Source: Alteromonas sp. LOR (GTDB taxonomy: Bacteria > Pseudomonadota > Gammaproteobacteria > Enterobacterales > Alteromonadaceae). From it: a stretch of DNA of 64,000 bases. The stretch covers positions 677,916 to 741,915 of the forward strand of contig NZ_JQFW01000015.1 of assembly GCF_000753865.1 (NCBI RefSeq), in the 5' to 3' direction. Within the stretch, counting starts at the first letter, position 1. Each line of letters starts with the position of its first letter. The notes below the pieces were generated by a model. That model did not search any database. It had not been told where the DNA came from and saw only the letters and a program-made list of their open reading frames with translations. The position numbers and the translations under genes are program-made. Shown piece by piece: positions 51,996 to 60,489 of this stretch.

Positions 51996-54900
51996 ATGAA
52001 ACGTCAACTTTTTAGTTGGCGTTTTCGTGCTGTGGATTCTCACCACTGTGCTCACAAAAGCGTCGGTCGCAGCGCTAATCCCGGCGCTCATCCTGGCTCC
52101 CATGATAGCGCCGCTCGTAACGCCCATGACAGCAACAAGAAAACAAGCCAAGTGGCGCTGGCGATATGCATAGCCTTTTCAAGCATGGGGTGGCAAAGCG
52201 TAAGCCATGCTCAGCAATCTACACCTGCAAGCCGCGATAGTGAGGCCCTATCGCTATCGGAAGCGCCCTCATTTACGTTTTCGGTGCAATCCCAATCGGC
52301 AGATGAAGCCCTAACCGAGTTGGCTAAGCAGGCAAATACCACACTCCTTTTTCCTTTCGATTTAGCCAAGCGAGTTAAAACTAACCCGCTCAATGGCACC
52401 TACACGCTGAATGAAGCACTAGAGCAGCTACTTGAAGGAACCGAACTAGCGGTAATTGCTGATGATTTAGGTGTGCTAAGCATACGCTCGCGAGCATCTT
52501 TAGTGGCTAAAAAGCCCGTTGAGCGCAAAGAAGAAGAGCAAGAGGATAATAGTAACGCCCTAGAACGCATTGCTATTGTTGGTACCAGAAATGCGCCTAG
52601 AAGCGCCGTTGATTCGCCGGTACCGCTGGATATTATTGGCGCTAAGTCGTTAAGCTCTCAAGGCAATGCAGACGTACTGTCAATGCTCAGCGTTATGGTG
52701 CCATCTCTTAATGTGAACGATCAGCCAATCAACGACGCAAGCAGCTTGGTAAGGCCAGCAAATTTACGCGGCATGTCCTCTGATCATACCTTGCTATTGC
52801 TCAACGGTAAGCGCCGGCATCGTTCTGCGGTCATCACCTTTTTAGGTGGCGGGTTGAGCGATGGCGCACAGGGCCCCGATATTTCAGTTATTCCAGCGTA
52901 TGCGTTAAAGCAGGTGGAAGTATTGCGAGATGGAGCATCAGCGCAGTATGGCTCAGACGCTATTGCCGGTGTCATTAATTTTGTGCTTAAAGATGATAGG
53001 GAAGGAGGAAGCTTTGCCTTGAAATCAGGTGCCTATGGCGAGGGAGATGGTGCTTTATTCCAATTTCAGGGTAATCGGGGCTTTGCATTGGGCGACACTG
53101 GTTTTATCAATGTCACTGGTGAATATCGTCAACAGGGCGGAACGTCGCGCTCGGTGCAGCGAGACGACGCTATAGCGCTGATGGAACAAGGTAATGGTTT
53201 TATTCAAGATCCCGCGCAAATATGGGGAGCGCTTGATGTTGACAACGATATGAAGCTCGCTATTAACGCAGGTTATAGTCCGTCTTCCACCACGGCCTTA
53301 TACGGTTTTCTCACTGCAGCTACTCGAAAGCTTTCAGGGGGATTTTACTATCGCAACCCCCAAACACGAGAAGGGGTGTTTAGCCGCACTGATACTGAAA
53401 CCGGAGCACGGCGATTAATTGTTGCCGACTTAGATGGTATCGATTCTGGCATACAGTGCCCTTCAATTACCCTCACGGATAACAATGTGCTACAAAATCC
53501 CACCTATCAGCAGATTGCGGATAACAGTACAGAGCTTGGCATAAACTGCTTTGCGTTTAACGAGATTTATCCAGGTGGATTTACGCCAAGCTTTGGCGGC
53601 ACTATTAAAGACGCTTCGTTGGCAGTGGGGCTTAGAAAAGAGCTTCCCTATGATTGGGCTTTCGATGTGAGTGCGAGTTTGGGTTACAGCAATGTAGACT
53701 ATGAGATTTCTAATACGGTGAATCCCTCCTTAGGTCCACTTTCTCCTACGTCATTCAACCCCGGCGGCGTGTCTCAAGTCGAACGCACGCTCAATTTGGA
53801 TTTTTCAAAGTTAATTCAGACTGTATTCGACGACCCTGTGAGTATTGGGCTTGGCATAGAGTGGCGAAAAGAGACCTATTTTCAAAAAGCAGGCGATGAG
53901 AGTTCATATATTGCTGGGCCTTATGCATTTGAGCCGCCGCTAGGGTTAAACGAGGGATTTTCAATTGGCTCCAACGGTTTTCCCGGCTATCAGCCTCAGT
54001 CTGCTGGAAACTGGAGCCGCAGTAATTGGGCTATGTACGCCGATATTGAATTTTTCGTTACCGAAGCACTACAGTTTGGTGTTGCCTCACGCCTTGAGCA
54101 CTTTAGTGACTTTGGCACTACATTTGATGGCAAGTTGAGCACGCGCTACAAGCTTACCGATCTTTTTGCTTTAAGAGGCTCAGTGAATACAGGCTTTAAA
54201 GCGCCCACTGTAGGGCAGAGCAATGTTATTAACGTGACCACGGCCTACGGCCCCAACGGGCTAGAAGACCAAGCCACACTGCCGCCTACAGATTTAATAT
54301 CTGTACAGCTTGGCGCAACACCACTGACACCAGAGGAATCGGTCAATTTCAGTGTAGGTGCGGTAATGCACGTGAGTGAATATTTCTTTGCCACCGTCGA
54401 TTATTTCAATATTCGCTTGGAAGATAGGATCAGCACTACGTCAGCTATCCCGCTCACAGAAGATGACATTAGTGCACTTATTGCCGATGGGCGACCTGAT
54501 GCGGCTAAATACAACGCTGCAAAATATTTTACTAACGATTTTGATACTAAAACACAGGGTGTTGATGTTGTTGTAAATTATCAATTTGCAGCAGGAGAAT
54601 GGCAAAACAATCTGCTGTTTGCCTACAACTGGACCGATACGCAGGTAGAGCGAGTGACGTTATACCCAGCATTGGTCGATGGCGCGCTTCAGCTTACGCC
54701 AAATTTGACCAATGCGCGGATACGCATGCTGGAGGATAATTTGCCGGCCCACAGGGGAAGCATTACTCTCGAACAAGCTATTTCGTCATTCGCATTTACA
54801 TGGCGTTTAAACTACTTTGGCTCATTTTATGAAGATCACTTAGATGCATCTGCAGGCTTTGATATATACGGTAGTGCAAGACTGACCATGGATGCGCAGT

Positions 54901-55076
54901 TTTCGTGGCAAGTGTCAGAGGAAACTCGTTTTACAGTAGGGGCGCAAAACTTATTCAATACGTTGCCAGATACTAATATTTTCAAGGGAGAGGTTGGTGC
55001 TTTGTATCCGCCGACTACGCCGGGCGGTATAAACGGAAACTTTTTCTACGCAGGTTTGGAGTTTGAATTTAAGTAG
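51996..55076 (+). CDS. TonB-dependent transducer with STN domain (FecA-like)
   Basis: About 1026 residues from the ATG at 51996; a TTG at 51912 and an ATG at 51969 are also in frame. An unusually long N-terminal region (about 50 residues, rich in Ser, His and Ala) precedes the hydrophobic signal stretch VALAICIAFSSMG and cleavage near SHAQ. Then come an STN signalling domain (FSVQSQSADEALTELAKQ to about residue 165), the plug (NLRGMSSDHTLLLLNGKRRHRS; GSDAIAGVINFVLKD) and the barrel ending FFYAGLEFEFK. The STN domain should contact FecR. It is closely similar to the receptor at 47427. Confidence 0.92.
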   Translation: MKRQLFSWRFRAVDSHHCAHKSVGRSANPGAHPGSHDSAARNAHDSNKKTSQVALAICIAFSSMGWQSVSHAQQSTPASRDSEALSLSEAPSFTFSVQSQSADEALTELAKQANTTLLFPFDLAKRVKTNPLNGTYTLNEALEQLLEGTELAVIADDLGVLSIRSRASLVAKKPVERKEEEQEDNSNALERIAIVGTRNAPRSAVDSPVPLDIIGAKSLSSQGNADVLSMLSVMVPSLNVNDQPINDASSLVRPANLRGMSSDHTLLLLNGKRRHRSAVITFLGGGLSDGAQGPDISVIPAYALKQVEVLRDGASAQYGSDAIAGVINFVLKDDREGGSFALKSGAYGEGDGALFQFQGNRGFALGDTGFINVTGEYRQQGGTSRSVQRDDAIALMEQGNGFIQDPAQIWGALDVDNDMKLAINAGYSPSSTTALYGFLTAATRKLSGGFYYRNPQTREGVFSRTDTETGARRLIVADLDGIDSGIQCPSITLTDNNVLQNPTYQQIADNSTELGINCFAFNEIYPGGFTPSFGGTIKDASLAVGLRKELPYDWAFDVSASLGYSNVDYEISNTVNPSLGPLSPTSFNPGGVSQVERTLNLDFSKLIQTVFDDPVSIGLGIEWRKETYFQKAGDESSYIAGPYAFEPPLGLNEGFSIGSNGFPGYQPQSAGNWSRSNWAMYADIEFFVTEALQFGVASRLEHFSDFGTTFDGKLSTRYKLTDLFALRGSVNTGFKAPTVGQSNVINVTTAYGPNGLEDQATLPPTDLISVQLGATPLTPEESVNFSVGAVMHVSEYFFATVDYFNIRLEDRISTTSAIPLTEDDISALIADGRPDAAKYNAAKYFTNDFDTKTQGVDVVVNYQFAAGEWQNNLLFAYNWTDTQVERVTLYPALVDGALQLTPNLTNARIRMLEDNLPAHRGSITLEQAISSFAFTWRLNYFGSFYEDHLDASAGFDIYGSARLTMDAQFSWQVSEETRFTVGAQNLFNTLPDTNIFKGEVGALYPPTTPGGINGNFFYAGLEFEFK

Positions 55077-55180
55077 TGAAATGAAAAAAAGCCGGGCTCA
55101 ATGCTGCTGGCTATGATTTGAAACTCGCTATGGTTTGTAACTAGCTATCGATTGATATCTGCGAAGCGTCGAAGCGATTA

Positions 55181-55375
55181 TTAGCCCACGTTTTTGAATA
55201 GGGATTCGTCGATGATTGTTTGGTCAATAATTTGCTGAGCCATGCCGATACATTTGCCGCACTGAGAGCCAAGCTCTAAATGCTCACGTAATTCACGCAT
55301 GTTGCCTACTCCGTTAGTCTCAACAGCAGCACGAATACTTTTATCGGTTACCCCGTAGCACATACATACAAACAT
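55181..55375 (-). CDS. bfd: Bacterioferritin-associated ferredoxin
   Basis: A 64-residue 2Fe-2S protein that reduces and releases iron stored in bacterioferritin. The four ligands are Cys4, Cys6, Cys39 and Cys42 (VCMCYGVTD and SQCGKC), the standard Bfd layout. The ATG at 55375 matches the family start; an upstream in-frame start at 55390 would add five residues. A Fur box covers its promoter, as expected for iron-starvation induction. No bfr gene is in the window. Confidence 0.95.
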   Translation of the reverse strand: MFVCMCYGVTDKSIRAAVETNGVGNMRELREHLELGSQCGKCIGMAQQIIDQTIIDESLFKNVG

Positions 55376-55400
55376 TATCGAATACTCCAAATGAATCTGT

Positions 55401-55434
55401 AAATGATAATAATTGTTATTCGTGCTTTTGGCAA
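55401..55434 (-). promoter_or_regulatory. bfd promoter with Fur box
   Basis: On the minus strand TTGCCA (55434-55429), a 17-base spacer and TATTAT (55411-55406) form a near-consensus sigma-70 promoter. The Fur-like AAATGATAATAATTGTTATT (55401-55420, plus strand) covers the -10. Confidence 0.8.
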
Positions 55435-55558
55435 GGCTAGTTGAGAATAATTTTCATTAAATACGACTAATGGTTTACTGAGTCCTTTCGTTTCCCATAC
55501 TGCCTTTAACTGCCGTGCTTGATAAGGCGTACTTTTATAGCACGCCCAGATTCATCAA

Positions 55559-56197
55559 TTATTCTTCTTCAGCAAGGGGCCAGCCGCCCAGTGACTGGTA
55601 ACGATTTACCATATAACAGAATAGCTCTGTGGTTTTTTGTGCATCATATAGCGCGCTGTGTGCTTCGTTTTGGTCAAAGTCTATACCGGCAGCTCTACAC
55701 GCTTTCACTAGTACCGTTTGGCCAAGCGCTAAACCTGCAAGACTTGTGGTATCAAAAGAGACAAAAGGGTGAAATGGTGTGCGTTTTATATTGCATCGGG
55801 CTATGGCTGCATTCACAAAGCCTTGGTCGAAGGCGGCGTTATGAGCCACAATGACCGAGCGCTGACAATCGGCATTCTTTTGCGCCTTGCGAACGCCTTT
55901 GCATAACTCTTTCATTGCATCGCTTTCTTCAATAGCACCTCGAAGAGCACAATTTGGATCGATACCATTAAATTCTAACGCGGCAGGTTCAAGGTTTGCG
56001 CCTTCGAAGGGCTCAATGTGGTAATGAAAGGTTTCGTCTGGGTGTAACAGGCCATTTTCATCCATTTTTACCGTTACAGCAGCAAGCTCTAACAACGCAT
56101 CGGTTCCAGCGATGAAACCCGCTGTTTCAACATCAATCACGACGGGAAAATAACCTCTGAAACGCTGAGATAAAGTAGGCATTGCGGTTGAAGACAT
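55559..56197 (-). CDS. rnt: Ribonuclease T
   Basis: A 3'-5' DEDDh exonuclease that trims tRNA and other stable RNA ends. 212 residues from the ATG at 56197 (E. coli 215), supported by AGAGAA upstream. Exo motifs are intact: VIDVETAG (Asp22, Glu24), [10 protein letters not shown] and [10 protein letters not shown] (catalytic His and Asp). It is divergent from motY; this rnt-motY pairing is also known in Vibrio. Confidence 0.97.
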   Translation of the reverse strand: MSSTAMPTLSQRFRGYFPVVIDVETAGFIAGTDALLELAAVTVKMDENGLLHPDETFHYHIEPFEGANLEPAALEFNGIDPNCALRGAIEESDAMKELCKGVRKAQKNADCQRSVIVAHNAAFDQGFVNAAIARCNIKRTPFHPFVSFDTTSLAGLALGQTVLVKACRAAGIDFDQNEAHSALYDAQKTTELFCYMVNRYQSLGGWPLAEEE

Positions 56198-56604
56198 AGA
56201 TTCTCTTTTCAAGACAAGTGAATGTGAAGTGTCGTGAGGATAATCGCAGACACGGGTAACAATAGAACGAGATTATCGCAAGGATAATAGGCAAGTGCTA
56301 GCACGAATTAGCGCTGCACTTTTTTAAGCAATTTATAAACCTGCGGCGTTAGCATTGTTAAATACCGGTTTTTCACTGCTTGGCAAATCGCAACGCACGG
56401 TGTTAGAAAGGGTAATGCGCTCCTATAGAATGTAAATTAACAAATCACGTCTAAACTTTTTTGTGCTTAAGGCGATATACTGTTTATAGTTCGTATTTGC
56501 AGGTGCTAAGACAGGTACTCAAGCAAGTATCTAAGCAAGTACCTAATCAAGTACTCAAGCACGCGTGGCTGCGTTGTTAAATTTTCATTTTCTAGGCTTT
56601 TGTT
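56198..56604. other. Divergent intergenic region rnt / motY
   Basis: A 407-bp gap without a gene. It contains the 12-bp tandem repeat at 56501-56560, close to the motY start. Confidence 0.5.
56501..56560 (+). repeat. 12-bp degenerate tandem repeat
   Basis: Five 12-bp units (starts 56501, 56513, 56525, 56537, 56549) have consensus AAGTACTCAAGC. They end 44 bases before the motY start codon and so lie in its promoter or leader. Confidence 0.92.
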
Positions 56605-57537
56605 ATGCTATCGACATCTAAAATAGTGTGGAATTTTAAAAGAAGAGTTTCGTTTACGGGGCTCCCTTATATTTGCATGCTAGTTGTCACCGCGGCCGTT
56701 GTGATGAGCTCGACAGCAGCGCATGCGGCCATGCGCCAATACTCAGCAACAGTGGAAACGTCTAACTGGCAAGTCGATACAGAATCTCGTTTGCAGTGTA
56801 CGTTAAATCATGAGCTGCCTGGATACGGTGATGCCATGTTTACGAGTGTGGCGTCTAAACAGCTGAATATGGAATTTGAGCTTGATATGCATTTGCTGCC
56901 CAATCGTTTTGATGTTGCTGCGGTGTACTCTGTGCCGCCAAAGTGGATGCCGGGTGTCGCACCAAAAACAATAGCGGACATGACAATGAGAAAGCAGTAC
57001 AACGGTGACTTGCCTCAAGATGCGGCATGGACCATGCTTTCAGAGCTCGAAAAAGGGTTCTGGCCCACTATTTATTATCAAGATTGGTATAATAAGTACG
57101 ACAAAGTGAGCGTGGCGCTTAATGCGAGCAATTTTACCGGCGTTTACAGACAATTCGTGGAGTGTGTTTCTAACCTGCTTCCTTATACCTTCGATGATAT
57201 AGCCTACACTGTATTATCTTATCAAAATAATAGTACAGAGCTGACTAAGTACTCGCAAAAGCGACTGACAATGATAGGCGAGTATCTGAAAGAAGATGGT
57301 GAGTTAGAGCTCGTGCTGCTAGACGGTTATACCGATAGCTATGGCGGTCGTTGGAACAACGAGCAGCTTTCTATTAGAAGGGCGAATGAGGTTAAAAGTT
57401 ACCTTACTGCTATTGGCGTACCTAGCGATCGTATTCAACTAACAGGCCATGGCGAAAAGCGTTTTGTGGCGCCCAATGATACGAGAGAGTCGCGAGCACA
57501 AAATCGACGAGTTGTAGTACGACTTTCTAAGTCATAG
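56605..57537 (+). CDS. motY: Sodium-type flagellar motor protein MotY
   Basis: A 310-residue periplasmic protein forming the T ring that anchors the Na+-driven stator around the polar flagellar motor. A signal peptide ends near AAHAAM (about residue 42). The N-terminal MotY domain shows ETSNWQVDTESRLQCTLNHELPGYG and SELEKGFWPTIYYQDWY. The C-terminal OmpA-like domain binds peptidoglycan (DGYTDSYGGRWNNEQLSIRRA and RAQNRRVVVRL). No other flagellar gene is in the window, as is usual for motY. The signal region is about 20 residues longer than in Vibrio. Confidence 0.93.
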   Translation: MLSTSKIVWNFKRRVSFTGLPYICMLVVTAAVVMSSTAAHAAMRQYSATVETSNWQVDTESRLQCTLNHELPGYGDAMFTSVASKQLNMEFELDMHLLPNRFDVAAVYSVPPKWMPGVAPKTIADMTMRKQYNGDLPQDAAWTMLSELEKGFWPTIYYQDWYNKYDKVSVALNASNFTGVYRQFVECVSNLLPYTFDDIAYTVLSYQNNSTELTKYSQKRLTMIGEYLKEDGELELVLLDGYTDSYGGRWNNEQLSIRRANEVKSYLTAIGVPSDRIQLTGHGEKRFVAPNDTRESRAQNRRVVVRLSKS

Positions 57538-57545
57538 CCAGTGGT

Positions 57546-58640
57546 TTATCGGGCGCCATCGACCTTTGAACGCCTTTGTTCACGCCATGCTATTACAGGA
57601 GGTACCTGGTCGGTAAATATGCCGTCTACCTTAACTATGTCGCGCAACGCGTCTAGCAGGTGCGGACCTGTTATTCCAGGTGGCGGTGCATCTTGACGAT
57701 AGGTATAAGGGTGAATGGTCAAATTATTGCTGTGTGCATGTGTTACCCAGTCTGCAGCTTCAATTTTTTTTCTCTTTGCGTCGTCTTGATTGAAAAGCTG
57801 AGGTACCCAAGGCCCAATACCATTTGCGTATTTAGCGACTTCTGCCATTCCTTCTGCACTTCTTATCCACGTGTAGTCAGTACTGCTTTCTTTCCAATCA
57901 TTTTCGCCAATTAACATAACAACTTTGCCTTTGTAGCCTAACTCATTGCGAATTCTTTTCACTTCACTAAAGTCAAAGCATTGTAAGTAGCTGTTGTCTT
58001 GTGCACCGTCTAAATTAAATGCTTGAAGCGCGTCTATAACAATGCGGCTTGCGTCTACTCCTTCAGCCAAGTGAAAAGCCGGTGATTTAACTTCTGGGTA
58101 TACCCCTATGTTTTTGCCAAGCTGGCGGTTGAGTTCGCTTATTAAATCAAAGTGCTCATAAAGAGTCGCAATGCTAAAGCGAGGCGTCGTGGCGGAAAAA
58201 CGTGATGGAAACACTCTGTTTTGGCTTTTATCTTCTCGTTCGTGCACGTTAAGCCTGCGTAACTCTGCTAATGTAAAATCCCGAGCATAAAACCTGTCGT
58301 CTTCTCGTGCTCTTCCGGGAAAGACAGTTTCCACATTGGTGACTGTCTCTAAATGTATATCGTGAAGCACAATGGGAATGTCATCTTTGGTGATCACAAC
58401 ATCCTGTTCAATAAAATCTGCGTTAAGTGCAAAAGCAAGCGTCGCTGCTTCAAGGGTATGTTCGGGCAAATAGCCAGAGGCGCCCCGATGAGCGATGACA
58501 GTAAATTCAAAGGCTTGGCTTTCACCGGATTTTTCTGGGCTTTGCCCTGCTGATAGGGCTTGCGCTTGTGATACTTCAGCAAAAGGCAAAGACATTAAGC
58601 AGAAAAATAAAAACAACGAAATTCCGTAGCGATTGTTCAT
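57546..58640 (-). CDS. glpQ: Periplasmic glycerophosphodiester phosphodiesterase
   Basis: Hydrolyses glycerophosphodiesters from phospholipid breakdown to glycerol-3-phosphate and an alcohol. 364 residues with a signal peptide (RYGISLFLFFCLMSLPFAEVSQA). The GlpQ-type core is clear: IAHRGASGYLPEHTLEA (catalytic His), DFIEQDVVITKDDIPIVLHDIHLE (calcium ligands and second His) and PGRAREDDRFYARDFTLAEL. The start at 58640 is preferred over 58694 because it gives a normal signal peptide. It converges with motY, with eight bases between the stops. No glpT is adjacent. Confidence 0.94.
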   Translation of the reverse strand: MNNRYGISLFLFFCLMSLPFAEVSQAQALSAGQSPEKSGESQAFEFTVIAHRGASGYLPEHTLEAATLAFALNADFIEQDVVITKDDIPIVLHDIHLETVTNVETVFPGRAREDDRFYARDFTLAELRRLNVHEREDKSQNRVFPSRFSATTPRFSIATLYEHFDLISELNRQLGKNIGVYPEVKSPAFHLAEGVDASRIVIDALQAFNLDGAQDNSYLQCFDFSEVKRIRNELGYKGKVVMLIGENDWKESSTDYTWIRSAEGMAEVAKYANGIGPWVPQLFNQDDAKRKKIEAADWVTHAHSNNLTIHPYTYRQDAPPPGITGPHLLDALRDIVKVDGIFTDQVPPVIAWREQRRSKVDGAR

Positions 58641-58761
58641 CAATAGACTCAAAAGAATTCTCCAAAAGAATTGTGCGTAGTCGGGGCGCTTCATTTATCA
58701 GTTACACAGTCATAAATAGCGCTTTAAAAAAAGCCGGTAACTGTAATTGGATTAAATGGGA

Positions 58762-59145
58762 CTAGCGACCTTCTATTAATTCAATGGCATAGCCATCGGG
58801 ATCGCGGACAAAGGCAATAACGGTATTGCCGCCTTTTACTGGCCCAGGTTTGCGGTAAACGTCAGCGTCATTTTGCTCAAGGTTTTCGCAAAATGCATAA
58901 ATATCGTCTACGCCAATAGCGATGTGGCCGTAAGCGTTGCCTTTGTCGTAGGTATTTTCTCCCCAGTTATAGGTGAGCTCTAGTACAGTAGAATCCTCCT
59001 CATCGCCGTAACCCACAAAAGCGAGGGTGTATTCGTAGTCTTTATTGTCAGATTGGCGCAACAGGCGCATGCCCATTAGCTCTGTGTAAAAGTGAAGTGA
59101 TGCGTCTAGGTTTTCAACGCGAAGCATAGTGTGGAGCATTCTCAT
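58762..59145 (-). CDS. gloA: Lactoylglutathione lyase (glyoxalase I)
   Basis: Converts the methylglyoxal-glutathione hemithioacetal to S-lactoylglutathione. 127 residues. The metal ligands His5, Glu56, His74 and Glu122 fall at exactly the E. coli numbering, so the enzyme should be of the nickel-activated type. It has the short E. coli form, without the insertions of Zn-type enzymes. The ribosome-binding site AAAGGAACG supports the start. It depends on glutathione from gshA (33433). Confidence 0.97.
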   Translation of the reverse strand: MRMLHTMLRVENLDASLHFYTELMGMRLLRQSDNKDYEYTLAFVGYGDEEDSTVLELTYNWGENTYDKGNAYGHIAIGVDDIYAFCENLEQNDADVYRKPGPVKGGNTVIAFVRDPDGYAIELIEGR

Positions 59146-59749
59146 AGTCGTTCCTTTTATTTATTTTCTATTGATAACTTATTGATACGTTATCGAAACA
59201 CTTTTGATTAAGGGTAATAGGTAATTGTTAATACTTGAAGACACAGTTTAAATTGCTGGGTTTTAATCGATGGGTTTAAATCGTACGGTCTATATTTGGG
59301 CGTGCCCTAATAAGCCGATAAGAAAATGAGCGGTTTATTGACGGCAGGCCTTTATTCATACCCTAATTTTCTCTCAATTTTCGAAAATAAGAGTGTTTTA
59401 AACGTAAATCACAGATTTTTTCAAACGAGGAGAAATTAAAATCAAATAAAAATCACATGAAAAAAATCAATAAAGACTATGTAAAACAGTCGCTTGTAAT
59501 TTAATTTGGCTTTTTTTGGGGTGAGGTTGGTAAATCAATGGTGAAAAGGTTAGACATGCCCATGCTTTGCATGTATCTTACGCGGGCTTTAGATATGTTT
59601 TACGCTTTACCTAATACTGCTTTGTACCACTCTTTTATTCCTTCAATTGAAGTTTTATATAGATATACATCTGCTTTACTAGCTCGTTTATGTCTATCGC
59701 TATCGGTGATTTCACCACTTAAACATCAATTTTTTAAAAGGTATATATT
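59146..59749 (+). other. Long leader/intergenic region before csp
   Basis: A 604-bp gap. It holds a 14-bp direct repeat (59258-59285, GGGTTTTAATCGAT then GGGTTTAAATCGTA), a very AT-rich stretch (about 59390-59520), and an unconvincing frame at 59538-59765 that overlaps the csp start. A long structured 5' leader, as in cspA genes, is likely, but I cannot place its promoter or a cold box. Confidence 0.4.
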
Positions 59750-59962
59750 ATGTCTAATTCTGTAAACGGTACAGTAAAATGGTTTAACGAAGAAAAAGGT
59801 TTTGGTTTCCTAACTCAAGACGGCGGCGGTAAAGACGTATTCGTACATTTCCGTTCAATCGCTTCTGACGGTTTCAAAACTCTTTCTGAAGGCCAAGCGG
59901 TAAGCTTCGAAGTAGAACAAGGTCAAAAAGGCCCACAAGCAGCTAACGTTGTTGTTCGATAA
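59750..59962 (+). CDS. Cold-shock domain protein (CspA family)
   Basis: A 70-residue single-strand nucleic-acid-binding protein. The RNP1 (KGFGFLTQD) and RNP2 (VFVHF) motifs of the cold-shock domain are intact, in [14 protein letters not shown] and [10 protein letters not shown]. It probably acts as an RNA chaperone; whether it is cold-induced, like CspA, or constitutive, like CspE, cannot be read from the protein. AAAGG precedes the start by ten bases. A hairpin terminator follows. Confidence 0.96.
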   Translation: MSNSVNGTVKWFNEEKGFGFLTQDGGGKDVFVHFRSIASDGFKTLSEGQAVSFEVEQGQKGPQAANVVVR

Positions 59963-59991
59963 GCTAAAAGACGCTTAGAGTCTTTGAAGTG

Positions 59992-60026
59992 ATTAGGCTC
60001 TCTTATGAGAGCCTAATATAAAGTTT
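59992..60026 (+). terminator. Terminator after the cold-shock gene
   Basis: ATTAGGCTCTC (59992-60002) pairs perfectly with GAGAGCCTAAT (60007-60017) over TTAT. The following ATAAAGTTTTT is a delayed T-run. Confidence 0.75.
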
Positions 60027-60087
60027 TTGAAATTTCTTACTACCAATTGCTGACCACAAAAGGAATACTAAAAACAACAATATAATA

Positions 60088-60276
60088 ATGATAAAAGAAG
60101 TAATTAATTTGCACATCCAATCTATAAAAAATTCCCCAGTACAAACTCCAATTTCCAATATTTCAGTCTATAAAAACAGCATTGCTTTTACCGAAGTAAA
60201 CAGCAAACGTCATATTGAATTCAGTTCTAAGAAAGAAACTAGAGCCTACCTTAATTGGTTGTTGAACTTTTCATAA
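60088..60276 (+). CDS. Small hypothetical protein
   Basis: A 62-residue frame without recognised family. It is rich in Ser, Asn and Lys (IKEVINLHIQSIKNSPVQTP), with an alternating hydrophobic pattern (NISVYKNSIAFTEVNSKRHIEF) that could be beta strands, and an amphipathic end RAYLNWLLNFS. No ribosome-binding site stands out, and base composition is more AT-rich than the neighbours. It may be real (strand pattern and helix suggest a small folded domain) or chance. Confidence 0.4.
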   Translation: MIKEVINLHIQSIKNSPVQTPISNISVYKNSIAFTEVNSKRHIEFSSKKETRAYLNWLLNFS

Positions 60277-60365
60277 CGCTTTCAGTGTTAATTAAATTCG
60301 TATTTGATTAGCTAGCCTAGCTCGAGAAAAGTGCTTAATACACACTCACAAGCCAAATTTCCAAA

Positions 60366-60449
60366 AAGCCCGTGTTAGAAGCGTGTAAATAAAAGCTCGT
60401 AGGAATAACAGCGTAAGAAAAACCGCATAAAAGAAACCACGAAATAGAA
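60366..60449 (+). repeat. 14-bp degenerate tandem repeat
   Basis: Six 14-bp units (starts 60366, 60380, 60394, 60408, 60422, 60436) share a core near GCGTAAAAGAAA. They lie just beyond the 3' end of the M28 peptidase gene. Confidence 0.75.
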
Positions 60450-60489
60450 CAGCCAACGTCCGTGTTAACTGTTATCTCGTGTCTTGATG

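Noticed and set aside
47427..55076. Receptor/sigma/anti-sigma region as a mobile island
   Set aside because: No integrase, transposase, tRNA boundary or flanking direct repeats; base composition by eye matches the neighbours.
59538..59765. 75-residue frame ahead of the cold-shock gene
   Set aside because: Overlaps the csp start and ribosome-binding site and lies where a long cspA-type leader is expected.
13646..60449. Tandem repeats as CRISPR arrays
   Set aside because: Units are 8-24 bp, directly adjacent with no unique spacers, and no cas genes are present.
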